Notes: a model not told the origin generated them from the sequence alone. Positions 8,007-17,772 are shown, counted from the first letter of the stretch. The stretch is DNA of 63,099 nt from Balneola sp. (GCA_003712055.1 RHLJ01000008.1:1-63099); one strand, 5' to 3'. A program made the numbers and translations.

Positions 8007-9355
8007 TGTTCTACTTCCCGTTCAATTCTTGCAACCAGTTCTTCTATAAAATCAGCTTGTTCAGGTCGCATGAGTACGCTTCTCAGGATAGTAACAGTTT
8101 CGGTATTTACCTCAAAATTCGGATGGAATTCAGTAAAACTATCAGCAGGTACTTTATATAAGGAGAGATAGAATTTTCTGGTGTTCATTCCAGCATCAAA
8201 TACCTTTTTAGAGATAGAAGATATCTGCTCAGTAGTTCTTATTTCATTCGTTTTTGGGAAATAAGTAAGGATATCGAGCTGGGGCATTTTGTAAGGGGTC
8301 AAAAAAGGGCAGGTCTCCATTAATGAGAACCCTTTAAGCGCTGCTTGCCTGCATCTAGCCAAAATAGGGCCAAAACCCTCGCGCTCTTTTAAAGGGAAAC
8401 ATTGTAATGTTGCCCAAAAAGCAACAGCGGCAGCTCCGGCTCTGGAGCATTCGAGACTAATTTCTCCAAGGTGTAAATCATCAGAAGTAAAATAGGTATA
8501 TGGAGAATCATGCTTATAGAAACTACCCACATCCGGATTCTTAAAAAGAATGGCGCCACAACCATAGGGCTGAAGGCCATGTTTGTGAGGGTCTACTACA
8601 ATACTGTCAGCCTCCTGCATTAATTTCCAGCAGGTGCCATCGATGAGTTCGGAATCTTTTAATGCTCTAAAGAAGCCGCCATAAGCAGAATCGATATGAA
8701 TTCGGATATCATGTTTCTTTGCCCAGGGCAAAATAACATCCAATGGTTCAACTTCTCCAAGACCAGTGGTTCCCAAAGTGACAATGATAGTTCCTATCTC
8801 TGAAGCGTTTATACTTTTCAGGTCAAAATTTCCATCGGGTTTAACGGGAATTTTAACTCCTTCTATTCCTAATACCTCGCACATCCTTTCATGGGTGTAA
8901 TGTGCATGTTCAGAAAAGGCGATCTTTTTTCCCGGATGAGACTTTCGTGCTACCCAAAGTGCTTCCAGATTTGCGATGGTACCACTGGAAGTAAGGTGAC
9001 CTAAATATTGATCTCCATATCCAAAGAACCCAGCTAACAACTTTATGACTTCCTTTTCCATCTCAGAAGAAGGTGGCCCACCATCAAGTGCATGGTTGTT
9101 AGGGTTTATGTGCATTGCCAGCGAATACGCAGCCTGGGCTATATAATGGGGTGGTTTAAGCATTTGTCCGGCGTATACCGGATGATGGAAGGGGTAATTT
9201 CCTTCCATTCGCGAAGCTAGTTCCTGGAATACGTTGGAAATTTTTTCTTCAGAAACAGAAAGCGTGGGATCTATCTCCCACGCTCCATAAGAATCGCGCC
9301 ATTGTTTAAGGCTGTCAAGAGCCTGATTAAATACTCTTTCAACCTTTTCTGCCAT
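7991..9355 (-). CDS. PLP-dependent group II amino-acid decarboxylase
   Basis: 454 residues, fold type I PLP enzyme of the aromatic-L-amino-acid/glutamate decarboxylase family. Visible landmarks: TSSGTIANLEAL (122-133, phosphate-binding loop), HIDSAYGG with D222 (pyridine-nitrogen partner) and DPHKHG with K258 as the Schiff-base lysine. It decarboxylates an amino acid to the amine and CO2 in the cytoplasm; whether the substrate is tyrosine, tryptophan, aspartate or glutamate cannot be told by reading. Its start codon shares one base with the stop of the upstream barrel gene (TAATG), indicating translational coupling in a three-gene unit with DUF3078 and DUF3667. Confidence 0.85.
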   Translation of the reverse strand: MAEKVERVFNQALDSLKQWRDSYGAWEIDPTLSVSEEKISNVFQELASRMEGNYPFHHPVYAGQMLKPPHYIAQAAYSLAMHINPNNHALDGGPPSSEMEKEVIKLLAGFFGYGDQYLGHLTSSGTIANLEALWVARKSHPGKKIAFSEHAHYTHERMCEVLGIEGVKIPVKPDGNFDLKSINASEIGTIIVTLGTTGLGEVEPLDVILPWAKKHDIRIHIDSAYGGFFRALKDSELIDGTCWKLMQEADSIVVDPHKHGLQPYGCGAILFKNPDVGSFYKHDSPYTYFTSDDLHLGEISLECSRAGAAAVAFWATLQCFPLKEREGFGPILARCRQAALKGFSLMETCPFLTPYKMPQLDILTYFPKTNEIRTTEQISSISKKVFDAGMNTRKFYLSLYKVPADSFTEFHPNFEVNTETVTILRSVLMRPEQADFIEELVARIEREVEQCQIF

Positions 9356-10227
9356 TATCTCAGATTTACAAGAAATCCTACTGCAAGAACCTGCTTGGTT
9401 TGTAGTTCTGTGGTAACATCGTCGTCATATACCAACTCGAACTGGAAGGACGCTGTTAAATACTGATTGATTCTACCGGAAAGTTCATTGGCCCAGGATA
9501 CATCCGTTCTGTCAAAGCTATTATTCAGGTTGGTGAAGGTTTCAAAACGACTAGTGTAGGTTACATTCGCTAGTATCTCTTTGTTGAAACTAATACCCGT
9601 TGTCAAACCACCCTCAGCAAATACATTCTCTCCAACATCAACCCCGTAGCTAGGCAGTAAATCTTCATCTCCTACGTAGGTTTGTTTAAGTCCCAAACCT
9701 GCTTCAAATGAGATATAATCAGCAGGAGTATATGCATAACCGATAGTTTGTGAAAAATAACCCGGAGCCATGAAGTTAGAGATTCTTGTTCTTGGATCAG
9801 TCGAATAGTCGTATCCGTCATAGAACTGAGTTACAAATGACACCTCCGCGAATGCATTCATTGTGTTTTCATCATTTAAGATGTAAGCTAATCGGTGTTT
9901 GGTAGCAATTCGGTCATCTGTTTTCCGGCTGTCTTCTCCCTCAATATTTGTAAGGCCATATCTAAGGTTAAAAACATATCCATAGGTCAGTTTACCCTTT
10001 CTGTAGGCACCATTTAATCTGGTGAAGAAAGTTGCGGCAATGTTATTCTGGCCACCAGCCGCCCAATTGTTATAAGTTGCCTGTGAACCATTAATACCAG
10101 CTACCCATGTCGTTGCCCACTCATTGTCGAGTGTATCCGGGATAATGATAGTTTCTTGTGCAGATGATGAATAGGTAATGCCCAGGGCAAAAAAAACGGG
10201 CAAAATTCTGCCTACTAATGTTTTCAT
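9355..10227 (-). CDS. DUF3078-type outer-membrane beta-barrel protein
   Basis: 290 residues with a signal peptide (~1-23, ending SSAQ) and a mature part rich in alternating aromatic/polar strands typical of a small outer-membrane barrel. The stretch WVAGINGSQATYNNWAAGGQNNIA matches my memory of DUF3078 proteins of Bacteroidota. The last residue is preceded by hydrophobic alternation (VGFLVNLR), as expected of a terminal beta strand. Function unknown. It is the first gene of the minus-strand unit with the decarboxylase and lies 23 bp from pyrR, which may head the same transcript. Confidence 0.8.
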   Translation of the reverse strand: MKTLVGRILPVFFALGITYSSSAQETIIIPDTLDNEWATTWVAGINGSQATYNNWAAGGQNNIAATFFTRLNGAYRKGKLTYGYVFNLRYGLTNIEGEDSRKTDDRIATKHRLAYILNDENTMNAFAEVSFVTQFYDGYDYSTDPRTRISNFMAPGYFSQTIGYAYTPADYISFEAGLGLKQTYVGDEDLLPSYGVDVGENVFAEGGLTTGISFNKEILANVTYTSRFETFTNLNNSFDRTDVSWANELSGRINQYLTASFQFELVYDDDVTTELQTKQVLAVGFLVNLR

Positions 10228-10250
10228 TCTTTACTTGATTGGTTTTGATT

Positions 10251-10748
10251 CTAATTATTCTTGAACAAAATCACTTGTTCTAGAGAGTCATTGTTAAGTA
10301 TCACCTCAATATGCTCTCCAAATTTTGTTGGAACCTCTATGCCGGTAAGTTCAGAAAGTACCGGATATTTACGATGCCCTCGATCTACCAAGGTAAGCAC
10401 TTCAATGGTTTCGGGTTCATTAGAAAAACATATAGTTGAGAGTGCATTGAACATGGTTTTACCTGAAAAGATAACATCATCAATAATAAGCACTTTCTTT
10501 TCAGTACAGTTCGGGAGATTTTTTTTGGGACCAATATCCTGAACAAAAAACTGATGTACTTCAAACTCTCTCTTAGATATGGATTTAAGATAAGAGTTCA
10601 GCATAGTTGCAGTAGCAAAGCCTCGTTCATTTAATCCAATGAGTATGAGTTCACCTTCCTCACTTAGTGTCTCCCAAACCTGAATAGCTAACCGTTTGAG
10701 TGTGCGGGAAATTTGATCCCGGTTCATTAACGTAATTTGTTCTGGCAT
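10251..10748 (-). CDS. pyrR: PyrR-like phosphoribosyltransferase
   Basis: 165 residues, type I phosphoribosyltransferase. The PRPP-binding loop is VLIIDDVIFSGKT (~86-98), preceded by the flexible-loop region, and the later LVDRGHRKYPV (~126-136) is typical of PyrR. In Firmicutes PyrR binds pyr mRNA and has weak uracil phosphoribosyltransferase activity. Here there is no pyr operon beside it (pyrF lies 10 kb away), so an RNA-binding role is not supported by context and a nucleobase-salvage role is equally possible. Separated from the divergent YtxH gene by 121 bp. Confidence 0.85.
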   Translation of the reverse strand: MPEQITLMNRDQISRTLKRLAIQVWETLSEEGELILIGLNERGFATATMLNSYLKSISKREFEVHQFFVQDIGPKKNLPNCTEKKVLIIDDVIFSGKTMFNALSTICFSNEPETIEVLTLVDRGHRKYPVLSELTGIEVPTKFGEHIEVILNNDSLEQVILFKNN

Positions 10749-10822
10749 AGCAAGATTTTGAATTGTTTTAAATGTACCATTTTATTTATCTATTTAGGAA
10801 GCTTTGCTTTAAATTGAAGAGT

Positions 10823-10843
10823 CACTGTTTTACATTAACAGTG
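10823..10843. promoter_or_regulatory. Palindrome in the pyrR / YtxH divergent gap
   Basis: Perfect 7-bp inverted arms CACTGTT and AACAGTG around a 7-bp centre, in the middle of the divergent intergenic region. Possible operator; no regulator can be named. Confidence 0.25.
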
Positions 10844-10869
10844 TTAACCTAAACATTTTATCTGAAGCT

Positions 10870-11154
10870 ATGAGTTCAAAAGGAGATGCGCTTTTAGCAT
10901 TAATAAGTGGGTTTATTGCCGGTACAATAACTGGGTTGTTATTGGCTCCAAAATCAGGCAGGGAAAGTCGCCAATGGATTTCAGAACATACTGGTGAGGC
11001 GAAAGACTGGGTTGAAAGTCGGGGAACCCGCATAATCAAAGAAAGCGAACAAAAGATTAAGAATATATCACAGGGAGTAAAAGACGCATTACCTGATCTG
11101 TATGAAGCCACCTCAGATATCCATTTTGAGGATGATGAACTAGAAGATGCCTGA
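10870..11154 (+). CDS. YtxH-domain small membrane protein
   Basis: 94 residues. One N-terminal hydrophobic glycine-rich segment (~8-27, ending GLLLAPKSG) followed by a charged amphipathic helix, the signature of YtxH/gas-vesicle-protein-like stress proteins. The acidic C-terminus reads HFEDDELEDA. The biochemical role of the family is unclear. Its 3' end overlaps the DUF2851 gene by 8 bp. Confidence 0.8.
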   Translation: MSSKGDALLALISGFIAGTITGLLLAPKSGRESRQWISEHTGEAKDWVESRGTRIIKESEQKIKNISQGVKDALPDLYEATSDIHFEDDELEDA

Positions 11155-12295
11155 AAAGGAGCATCTTTTACAGTGGATTTGGGAGCAGCTTCTTTTTGAT
11201 ACAACTTCCTTGAAAACTACAGAGGGGAAAGCTCTTCGCATTCTCAATCAAGGGTTGCGCAATTCAACGGACGGTCCTGATTTTTTGCAGGCTACCATAC
11301 AAATAGGAACTTTAGTGTGGAGTGGAGCTATTGAGATTCATATCAACTCTTCTTCTTGGTATCATCATGCTCATCATCTGGATGAAGCTTATAACCAGGT
11401 AGTACTTCATGTGGTCTTTGAAGAGCGCCCAAAAAAAGTTTATTGTCAGAATGGTAGTTGCCCGCCAACTTTAAACTTACAACCTTACCTGGCCCAGGAG
11501 TTACAACAGCTACTCAAACATGCTAATGATGCTGTTGCATCCTGTTCAGGAAAACTTTCGTTCATCTCAAAAGAAGCTTTCGATGAACAATTGAGGCGTG
11601 CTCATCTTGAATACCTCGAGAAGAAGGGAAATGATATACTATCCTTCTATAATCCTGACCAAATTCCTTCCTTAGCCTGGAAACATGCTCTTATTCTGGC
11701 TTTATTCGATGGCTTTGGTATTGTTCATAATAGAAGTCAAATGGTTGAAGTTGGAAGGTTTGTTTTGGATCGTTTAGAATTGTCCATAAAAGAGATTACA
11801 GATCAAGCAAATACCTTTGCAGGTTTTCGAGCTGGGGAGCCAGGGCTTTCATGGAACCTGAAGGGAGTGTATCCGGCTAGTCATCCACAAAAAAGAATTC
11901 CCCAGGCAATAGAGTTTGCCAAATCTATTATTGATACTCCATTCGAACTATTTCTCAAACAGCATCCCAGATCCATTTGGAAATCCTGGATTGAAAAGGT
12001 GTGTATATCAAATGGTTCTAAGGCTAAGATTCTGTACAGTACGGTGTTCATTCCAGCGCTACATATGTTAGGTACTTTATTTGCATCAGAAAAAGTAACA
12101 CGCCATGCCCTTGAAGAGTGGAACTCAATTTGTATACCCCTGCCATCCTCAACCAGGCAATATTTTAGTCAAATGGTTGAGCCTCATGAGTTTCAAAGGT
12201 TTGCAACCCCTGGGTTAATTCATCAGCATCGCAGCTATTGTTCCAGGCTCAATTGTCATCATTGCATTGTACTTAAAAAAGCAATTTCATCTTGA
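11147..12295 (+). CDS. DUF2851 family protein
   Basis: 382 residues, cytoplasmic. The opening MPEKEHLLQWIWEQLLFD, the segment GLRNSTDGPDFLQATIQIG and the histidine-rich WSGAIEIHINSSSWYHHAHH (~64-83) are typical of DUF2851, a Bacteroidota-enriched family without a known activity. The C-terminus has cysteines and histidines (YCSRLNCHHC, ~365-374) that could bind a metal. The ATG lies inside the end of the YtxH gene, so translation is probably coupled. A tRNA-Gln gene follows 49 bp after the stop. Confidence 0.8.
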   Translation: MPEKEHLLQWIWEQLLFDTTSLKTTEGKALRILNQGLRNSTDGPDFLQATIQIGTLVWSGAIEIHINSSSWYHHAHHLDEAYNQVVLHVVFEERPKKVYCQNGSCPPTLNLQPYLAQELQQLLKHANDAVASCSGKLSFISKEAFDEQLRRAHLEYLEKKGNDILSFYNPDQIPSLAWKHALILALFDGFGIVHNRSQMVEVGRFVLDRLELSIKEITDQANTFAGFRAGEPGLSWNLKGVYPASHPQKRIPQAIEFAKSIIDTPFELFLKQHPRSIWKSWIEKVCISNGSKAKILYSTVFIPALHMLGTLFASEKVTRHALEEWNSICIPLPSSTRQYFSQMVEPHEFQRFATPGLIHQHRSYCSRLNCHHCIVLKKAISS

Positions 12296-12344
12296 TTGCG
12301 TTTTAAAGTGTCCCTATCTTTTAAGTCTGTCGATGACACGATAT

Positions 12345-12415
12345 TGCCCGGTCGTCTAATGGCAGGACACCTGGTTTTGGTCCAGTATGTGGGGGTTCGA
12401 GTCCTCCCCGGGCAA
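12345..12415 (+). tRNA. tRNA-Gln (anticodon TTG)
   Basis: 71-nt cloverleaf. Acceptor stem TGCCCGG (12345-12351) pairs with CCGGGCA (12408-12414), discriminator A12415, 3' CCA not encoded. D arm around TCTAATGGCAGGA, anticodon loop TTTTGGT with TTG at positions 34-36, T arm GGGGGTTCGAGTCCTCC. The 27-43 pair of the anticodon stem is a C/T mismatch. A TATCTTTT at 12315-12322, similar to the Bacteroidota -7 element, sits about 22 bp upstream. Confidence 0.95.
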
Positions 12416-12495
12416 CAACACTCAGAAGAATGGATGGGATACACTCTTCTGTTTTATGTAATCCTGAATAACTTCAGTGCTAGCAACAAAATAAC

Positions 12496-13428
12496 TTGGA
12501 TAGTCCTCTCGCAATATTTTCCGGTACCAGTAATCCGGCTCTAGCTCGAGCTATAGCAAAGGAATATGGAACTACTTTGGGTAAAGTTACCACCAAGCAA
12601 TTCTCTGATGGAGAGCTGTACGTAAAGTTCCAGCAAAGCATCCGTGGCGAAGATATTTTTATTATTCAGCCAACTCCTCCTCCGGGCGATAATATCATTG
12701 AACTTCTTTTGATGCTTGATGCAGCTAAAAGAGCTTCTGTAAAAAGAGTGACTGCCGTAATTCCCTATTTTGGATATGCTCGTCAAGATCGAAAAGATCA
12801 ACCGCGGGTATCGATAGGCTCAAAACTCATGGCTAACCTTTTGGTTGAGGCCGGCGCCGATCGAATCCTTACCATGGACTTACATGCTGCACAGATTCAG
12901 GGTTTCTTCGATATACCACTCGACCATTTATATGCGAGTCGAGTATTTATCGATCACTTCACTAAAGATCCTATTGATAATCTGGTAGTTGTTGCTCCTG
13001 ATGTTGGAAGTCTTAAAATGGCTCGCTCTTATGCTAAAAAGCTGGGGGCTTCACTTGCCTTTATCGACAAAAGACGTCCTGAGCAGAATAAGTCAGAGAT
13101 CATGAACATTATTGGTGAGGTGGAAGGCAAGAACGTGTTAATAGTTGATGACTTAATCGACACGGCCGGTACATTGACAAATGCGGCAGCAGCTATGAAA
13201 GAACGCGGAGCATTAAATATCTCCGCCATTTGCTCTCATCCGATTTTATCAGGTCCGGCTTTTCAGCGAATTGATGATTCGCCCATTGATGAATTATTGG
13301 TAACAGATACTGTGCCTCTGCGCCAGCCATCTGACAAGATTAAAGTATTAAGTGTGGCAAATATTTTTGCTGAAGCGATACAACGTATTCATACCAATGA
13401 TACCATCAGTGCACTGTTTGATAATTAA
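12496..13428 (+). CDS. prs: Ribose-phosphate pyrophosphokinase (PRPP synthetase)
   Basis: 310 residues, full length. Makes PRPP from ribose 5-phosphate and ATP for nucleotide, His and Trp synthesis in the cytoplasm. Landmarks: IFSGTSNPALA at the N-terminus, the catalytic flexible-loop lysine/arginine region with KQFSDGELYVK, YARQDRKDQPR, the metal site TMDLHAAQIQGFFD, and the PRPP loop VLIVDDLIDTAGT. The only start that keeps the conserved N-terminus is TTG (ttggatagtcct); no upstream in-frame ATG fits. It begins a run prs-rplY-pth with short gaps (20 and 23 bp), a widely conserved gene order. Confidence 0.96.
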   Translation: MDSPLAIFSGTSNPALARAIAKEYGTTLGKVTTKQFSDGELYVKFQQSIRGEDIFIIQPTPPPGDNIIELLLMLDAAKRASVKRVTAVIPYFGYARQDRKDQPRVSIGSKLMANLLVEAGADRILTMDLHAAQIQGFFDIPLDHLYASRVFIDHFTKDPIDNLVVVAPDVGSLKMARSYAKKLGASLAFIDKRRPEQNKSEIMNIIGEVEGKNVLIVDDLIDTAGTLTNAAAAMKERGALNISAICSHPILSGPAFQRIDDSPIDELLVTDTVPLRQPSDKIKVLSVANIFAEAIQRIHTNDTISALFDN

Positions 13429-13448
13429 TGAGATAAGAAAAAATAAAA

Positions 13449-14120
13449 ATGGCATATCCAGAATTAGTAAAACTTGACGGAACTGTTCGCGAACTAAGCA
13501 AACAGACTAATAAAGCACTTCGTGCTGAAAAACGAGTTCCTGCAGTTCTTTATGGTCCTGAAGTTGAAGAGAATATTCATTTTTCAATTGATGAGCTTGA
13601 GCTTGAAAAGATCCTAAGAAAGGCTCAAACCAAATTACAAGAACTTACCATAGACGGGAAAACGTATAAGACTCTGTTAAAAAGAACTGAGTTTGATCCG
13701 GTTACAGATCGTCCCATCCATGCAGACTTTTATGTGCTTTCTGACAATCATAAGGTAACTCTTAGAGTACCAATCAGAATTGCTGGAGCAGCTCGTGGAG
13801 TAGTTGAAGGCGGTGGTAGATTATTTCAACCTATGAAGTTCCTCAGAATTCGAGTACTACCTAAATTTATCGTAGCCCAGTTTGAGGTAGACGTTACTCC
13901 ATTACAAATAGGTAATTCTTTCCACGTTTCAGACCTAGACTTAGAAGGGATTGTACCATTAGATCCGCTAAGCAGAACTATTGTGACTATTCGACCTCCA
14001 AAAGGCAAGCTGATGAGTGAAGTACTTGGCGAACAGGAAGCAGCGGCTGAAGGAGAAGAAGGCGCAGAAGCTACAGAAGCAGCTGCTGACGCAGGAACTG
14101 AAGAAACTTCAGAAGAATAA
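13449..14120 (+). CDS. rplY: 50S ribosomal protein L25/general stress protein Ctc
   Basis: 223 residues, the long (TL5/Ctc) form. The N-terminal L25 domain (~1-95, RVPAVLYGPEVEENI) binds 5S rRNA. A beta-rich C-terminal domain (~96-190) is followed by a low-complexity Glu/Ala tail (EEGAEATEAAADAG). Located between prs and pth as in many bacteria, 20 bp after prs. Confidence 0.95.
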   Translation: MAYPELVKLDGTVRELSKQTNKALRAEKRVPAVLYGPEVEENIHFSIDELELEKILRKAQTKLQELTIDGKTYKTLLKRTEFDPVTDRPIHADFYVLSDNHKVTLRVPIRIAGAARGVVEGGGRLFQPMKFLRIRVLPKFIVAQFEVDVTPLQIGNSFHVSDLDLEGIVPLDPLSRTIVTIRPPKGKLMSEVLGEQEAAAEGEEGAEATEAAADAGTEETSEE

Positions 14121-14143
14121 GCTGATATACCGGCGGTTACCTC

Positions 14144-14701
14144 ATGTTTATTATTGTTGGATTGGGAAATATCGGACAGGAATATGATGGTACTCGCCAC
14201 AACATCGGCTTTGATGTAATTGACTTATTGGCAAAAACACTTTCAGTGGACTTCAAATCCGGTAGCGGTCCTTATGTGGTTGCTGAAGGGAGGCATAAAG
14301 GCAGAAAAATAGCGCTGATTAAACCCACTAATTATATGAATAGAAGTGGTACAGCCGTAAAAAAAGCTCTTGCTAATTTTAAAACAGCAAAAGAAAACTG
14401 CCTGGTTATTTATGATGACCTAAACCTTCCCGTAGGCACTACCAGGATGAAAGCAAAAGGAAGTGATGGAGGACATAATGGTGTGGCAGATATCAACGAA
14501 AAGCTTGGGAGTAATGATTACCCTCGACTCAGAATTGGTATCGGAAATGATTTTAGAAGGGGAAGGCAGATCGATTTTGTATTGTCACCCTTCGAAGAAT
14601 CAGAAATGGAAGAAGTAAAAATTTCCATTCAAAAAGCTCATGATGCTGCTCTTGCATTTGTGGGTATTGGCGTTGAAAGAGCAATGAATTTTTTTAATTA
14701 A
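14144..14701 (+). CDS. pth: Peptidyl-tRNA hydrolase
   Basis: 185 residues, normal length. Releases peptides from peptidyl-tRNA dropped by stalled ribosomes. GLGNIGQEYDGTRHNIGFD contains the catalytic His20; YDDLNLPVG holds the conserved Asp, and KPTNYMNRSG the substrate-binding Asn. Lies 23 bp after rplY. Confidence 0.97.
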   Translation: MFIIVGLGNIGQEYDGTRHNIGFDVIDLLAKTLSVDFKSGSGPYVVAEGRHKGRKIALIKPTNYMNRSGTAVKKALANFKTAKENCLVIYDDLNLPVGTTRMKAKGSDGGHNGVADINEKLGSNDYPRLRIGIGNDFRRGRQIDFVLSPFEESEMEEVKISIQKAHDAALAFVGIGVERAMNFFN

Positions 14702-14748
14702 GCAACCCGGATAAACGGGATAAAACGTAAACTAACATATACGGAGTT

Positions 14749-16959
14749 ATGCAAAACATAATCTTTTTCTCATTAGCGGCTGGAGTTATTGCTCTTCTTT
14801 TTACCGCTTTAAAATCTTCCTGGGTGACTAAGCAGGAAGTAGGTACCGAAAGAATGGGACGTATTGCTGACAGTATTGCTGCAGGGGCTATGGCTTTTCT
14901 TAAAGCTGAATATCGTGTACTGGCAATTTTTGTAGTAATAGTAGCAGTAATTTTAGCAGTTAGCGCAGATGCAGCTACCTCAAGCTGGATGGTAGCAATA
15001 TCATTTATTGTCGGAGCAATCTGTTCTGGTCTGGCTGGATTTATAGGGATGAGAGTTGCTACTAAAGCGAATGTAAGAACCACAAATGCTGCTCGAGAAA
15101 GTTTAGGCAAAGGGCTTGAAGTAGCTTTTGCAGGTGGCTCCGTAATGGGGCTTGGAGTAGTTGGCCTTGGAGTTCTAGGTCTTTCAAGCTTGTTTCTTCT
15201 TTTCTCAAACATTTTTGGGATTGAAGGTGCAGATGCTGTAAACAGAGTACTTGCTGTAGTAACAGGGTTTTCATTTGGTGCATCCTCTATAGCTCTTTTC
15301 GCTCGTGTTGGAGGTGGCATTTATACCAAAGCAGCAGACGTTGGAGCAGACCTTGTAGGTAAGGTAGAAGCTGGTATCCCTGAAGATCACCCACTAAACC
15401 CTGCAACTATTGCCGATAACGTGGGAGATAACGTAGGTGACGTAGCTGGTATGGGTGCTGACCTTTTCGAATCCTATGTTGGTTCAATTATCGGAACCAT
15501 GGTTCTTGGTGCTGCATTTATGACTGCCACAGGATGGGCAGATGATTTTGCTGGGCTTTCAGCTGTTCTATTGCCTTTGGTTCTGGCAGGTACAGGAATT
15601 GTGACTTCGATATTAGGAACATTCCTGGTTAGAGTGAAGGAAGGTGGAGATCCACAAAAAGCATTAAACATGGGCGAATTTGCTTCTGCAATTGTGATGC
15701 TTGTAGCTTCATTCTTCATCATTCGATGGATGCTTCCAGCAACATGGACTTTCGGAGGAAGCGAATTCACTAGTATGGGTGTTTTCTGGGCTACTATTTT
15801 CGGATTGGCTTCAGGTCTATTAATTGGTCTTATAACAGAACACTATACTGGTACAGGTACAAAGCCAGTTCTCTCTATTGTAAAGCAGTCAGTTACAGGT
15901 TCTGCTACTAACATCATTGCGGGTCTGGGAGTAGGAATGATTTCTACTGCGATTCCTATCATTATTATCGCAGTTGCTATTATCGGAGCGTATAGTTTTG
16001 CAGGTCTTTATGGTATTGCAATTGCTGCTGTAGGTATGCTTGCAAATACTGGAATTCAGTTAGCAGTTGATGCTTATGGTCCTGTTTCTGATAATGCTGG
16101 TGGTATTGCTGAAATGGCAGAGCTTGAGCCTGAAGTGCGTGAGCGAACTGATAAGCTGGACGCAGTTGGTAACACTACAGCTGCAATCGGTAAGGGTTTT
16201 GCAATCGGTTCTGCAGCGCTTACAGCATTGGCACTTTTTGCTGCTTTCATTACTGCATATGAGGCTGCTAATCCGGGTTTAGAAGTAATAATCAACGTTA
16301 CAAATCCTTTTGTAATGGCAGCTCTTTTTGTAGGAGCCATGCTTCCATTCCTTTTCTCTGCATTATCTATGAATGCGGTAGGTCGTGCGGCAATGAGTAT
16401 GATTGAAGAAGTTCGCCGTCAGTTCAAAGATATTCCTGAGTTAAGAGCAGCTCTGGATGTAATGAATAAGAACGAAGGAAAGGAAATGGAAGAGTGGTCG
16501 AAAGAAGACCAGGACACTTTTCATGCAGCAGATGGAAAGGCTGAATATGAAAAATGTGTAGAGATTTCTACCACTGCTTCTATCCGAGAGATGGTTGTTC
16601 CTGGACTTCTTGCTGTAATTGTTCCGGTACTATTTGGATTTGTACCAGGCTTTATCAGTGATGATCCTACACTTGGAGCAAAAATGCTTGGTGGTTTACT
16701 TGCAGGTGTTACTTCAGCAGGTGTGTTAATGGCACTATTCCAATCCAACGCAGGTGGAGCATGGGATAACGCTAAGAAAATGATTGAAGAAGGTGTAACC
16801 ATTGATGGTGTGCAATATGGAAAAGGCTCTGAGCCTCATAAAGCAGGTGTGGTTGGTGATACTGTAGGTGATCCATTCAAGGATACTTCAGGACCATCAC
16901 TTAACATCCTTCTTAAGTTGATGTCGGTTGTTGCTCTTGTTATCGCAACAATGATTTAA
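14749..16959 (+). CDS. hppA: Membrane-bound, probably K+-dependent, ion-pumping pyrophosphatase
   Basis: 736 residues with about 16 hydrophobic segments. Couples PPi hydrolysis to pumping H+ and/or Na+ across the membrane. The PPi/Mg site is visible as [11 protein letters not shown] (197-207) and [19 protein letters not shown] just after it, and [13 protein letters not shown] near the C-terminus. [10 protein letters not shown] at 474-483 has Ala at the position that is Lys in K+-independent enzymes, so the enzyme should be K+-dependent; that subfamily contains Na+, H+ and dual pumps and I cannot decide which. Lies 47 bp after pth and ends at a strong terminator. Confidence 0.95.
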   Translation: MQNIIFFSLAAGVIALLFTALKSSWVTKQEVGTERMGRIADSIAAGAMAFLKAEYRVLAIFVVIVAVILAVSADAATSSWMVAISFIVGAICSGLAGFIGMRVATKANVRTTNAARESLGKGLEVAFAGGSVMGLGVVGLGVLGLSSLFLLFSNIFGIEGADAVNRVLAVVTGFSFGASSIALFARVGGGIYTKAADVGADLVGKVEAGIPEDHPLNPATIADNVGDNVGDVAGMGADLFESYVGSIIGTMVLGAAFMTATGWADDFAGLSAVLLPLVLAGTGIVTSILGTFLVRVKEGGDPQKALNMGEFASAIVMLVASFFIIRWMLPATWTFGGSEFTSMGVFWATIFGLASGLLIGLITEHYTGTGTKPVLSIVKQSVTGSATNIIAGLGVGMISTAIPIIIIAVAIIGAYSFAGLYGIAIAAVGMLANTGIQLAVDAYGPVSDNAGGIAEMAELEPEVRERTDKLDAVGNTTAAIGKGFAIGSAALTALALFAAFITAYEAANPGLEVIINVTNPFVMAALFVGAMLPFLFSALSMNAVGRAAMSMIEEVRRQFKDIPELRAALDVMNKNEGKEMEEWSKEDQDTFHAADGKAEYEKCVEISTTASIREMVVPGLLAVIVPVLFGFVPGFISDDPTLGAKMLGGLLAGVTSAGVLMALFQSNAGGAWDNAKKMIEEGVTIDGVQYGKGSEPHKAGVVGDTVGDPFKDTSGPSLNILLKLMSVVALVIATMI

Positions 16960-16979
16960 TCGAACCGATTTGTAATTTT

Positions 16980-17017
16980 AATCCCGGTTACATTTTTTGT
17001 TACCGGGATTTTTTTTG
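16980..17017 (+). terminator. Rho-independent terminator of hppA
   Basis: Stem AATCCCGGT / ACCGGGATT (16980-16988, 17002-17010) followed by TTTTTTG; 20 bp after the hppA stop. Confidence 0.9.
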
Positions 17018-17018
17018 C

Positions 17019-17100
17019 TTGTCATCCTAAGCATACTTGCGAAGGATCCACAGGGTATTCAATTTGATTAGATCCTTCGGCAGTAGCCTCAGGATGACAA
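17019..17100. repeat. 82-bp palindromic REP-like element
   Basis: Outer arms TTGTCATCCT and AGGATGACAA (17019-17028, 17091-17100) enclose inner arms GAAGGATC and GATCCTTC (17041-17048, 17071-17078). This looks like the dispersed 'GTCATCCT...GAAGGATC' intergenic palindromes I associate with Bacteroidota genomes. It lies directly after the hppA terminator, and an open frame running through it should not be used to extend the next gene. Confidence 0.7.
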
Positions 17101-17120
17101 TAGAAAGAAAAAGAAGCAAG

Positions 17121-17744
17121 ATGCCTCAGACAGAACTCTTAAAACTGATATTTCATCACGATCAAAGAATGGATCAACTCGCTCCATCAGGCGATGATTC
17201 CTTTGATCCGCTGGCAATGTTTACAAAGCCAGATCCTACATTTTCGACTTTATATTTTAGCGGTACTTTACTGAAAGGTCAAAAATTTGGGTTAAGCTTA
17301 TTTCAGAGATACCCCCAGATTTTATCATTGTTTGAGCGTGCTTTCGATACTTCCTTTTTTAAAGGTGATGCATCAAAAGAAAGCATGGCCGATACTCTGG
17401 AGTCGATGAATCCAGATGAATCCATCCTAATCAATCCTGTATTCAAAACTATAGAGACTAAAACTTTTCCCTCAGGAGAGACATTGAGAAAGGCACTGGA
17501 AGAAGAGGGAGTTGTGATTTTTAAACGAGCAAACCAGGATGGCTTTGATCTCGAAGTTTTTAGCAAGGAAAATATCTACCTGCTTTTCTTCTATCACTTA
17601 CAGGCAATGCTTGAGCCAGGCTTTAGATTTTTTAGCATTAACGGGAAAAGAGTGCATAGTGAGAGACACTTTTATTTCGAAATATGGAGCCTTGAAAAAC
17701 CACCGCACGGTTTTGAAGAAGTTTTCCCGGAAACAGTACTTTGA
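17121..17744 (+). CDS. Hypothetical cytoplasmic protein
   Basis: 207 residues from the ATG at 17121 (MPQTELLKLIF), which has a purine-rich stretch just upstream. A longer frame begins at 17037 but its extra codons come from the palindromic repeat, so I reject it. No signal peptide or membrane segment. The sequence is rich in Phe and acidic residues, with no motif I recognise. It lies ahead of the feo operon but its 58-bp spacing and the feo operator make independent control likely. Confidence 0.65.
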   Translation: MPQTELLKLIFHHDQRMDQLAPSGDDSFDPLAMFTKPDPTFSTLYFSGTLLKGQKFGLSLFQRYPQILSLFERAFDTSFFKGDASKESMADTLESMNPDESILINPVFKTIETKTFPSGETLRKALEEEGVVIFKRANQDGFDLEVFSKENIYLLFFYHLQAMLEPGFRFFSINGKRVHSERHFYFEIWSLEKPPHGFEEVFPETVL

Positions 17745-17772
17745 CCGGTTCACTCTTAGCAAATTAATGGCT

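Noticed and set aside
11197-12444. Minus-strand short frames over the DUF2851 gene and the tRNA
   Set aside because: They are shadows of the plus-strand coding region and the tRNA; no start context or motif.
17037-17120. N-terminal extension of the hypothetical gene at 17121
   Set aside because: The codons belong to a palindromic repeat; the ATG at 17121 has a purine-rich site before it.
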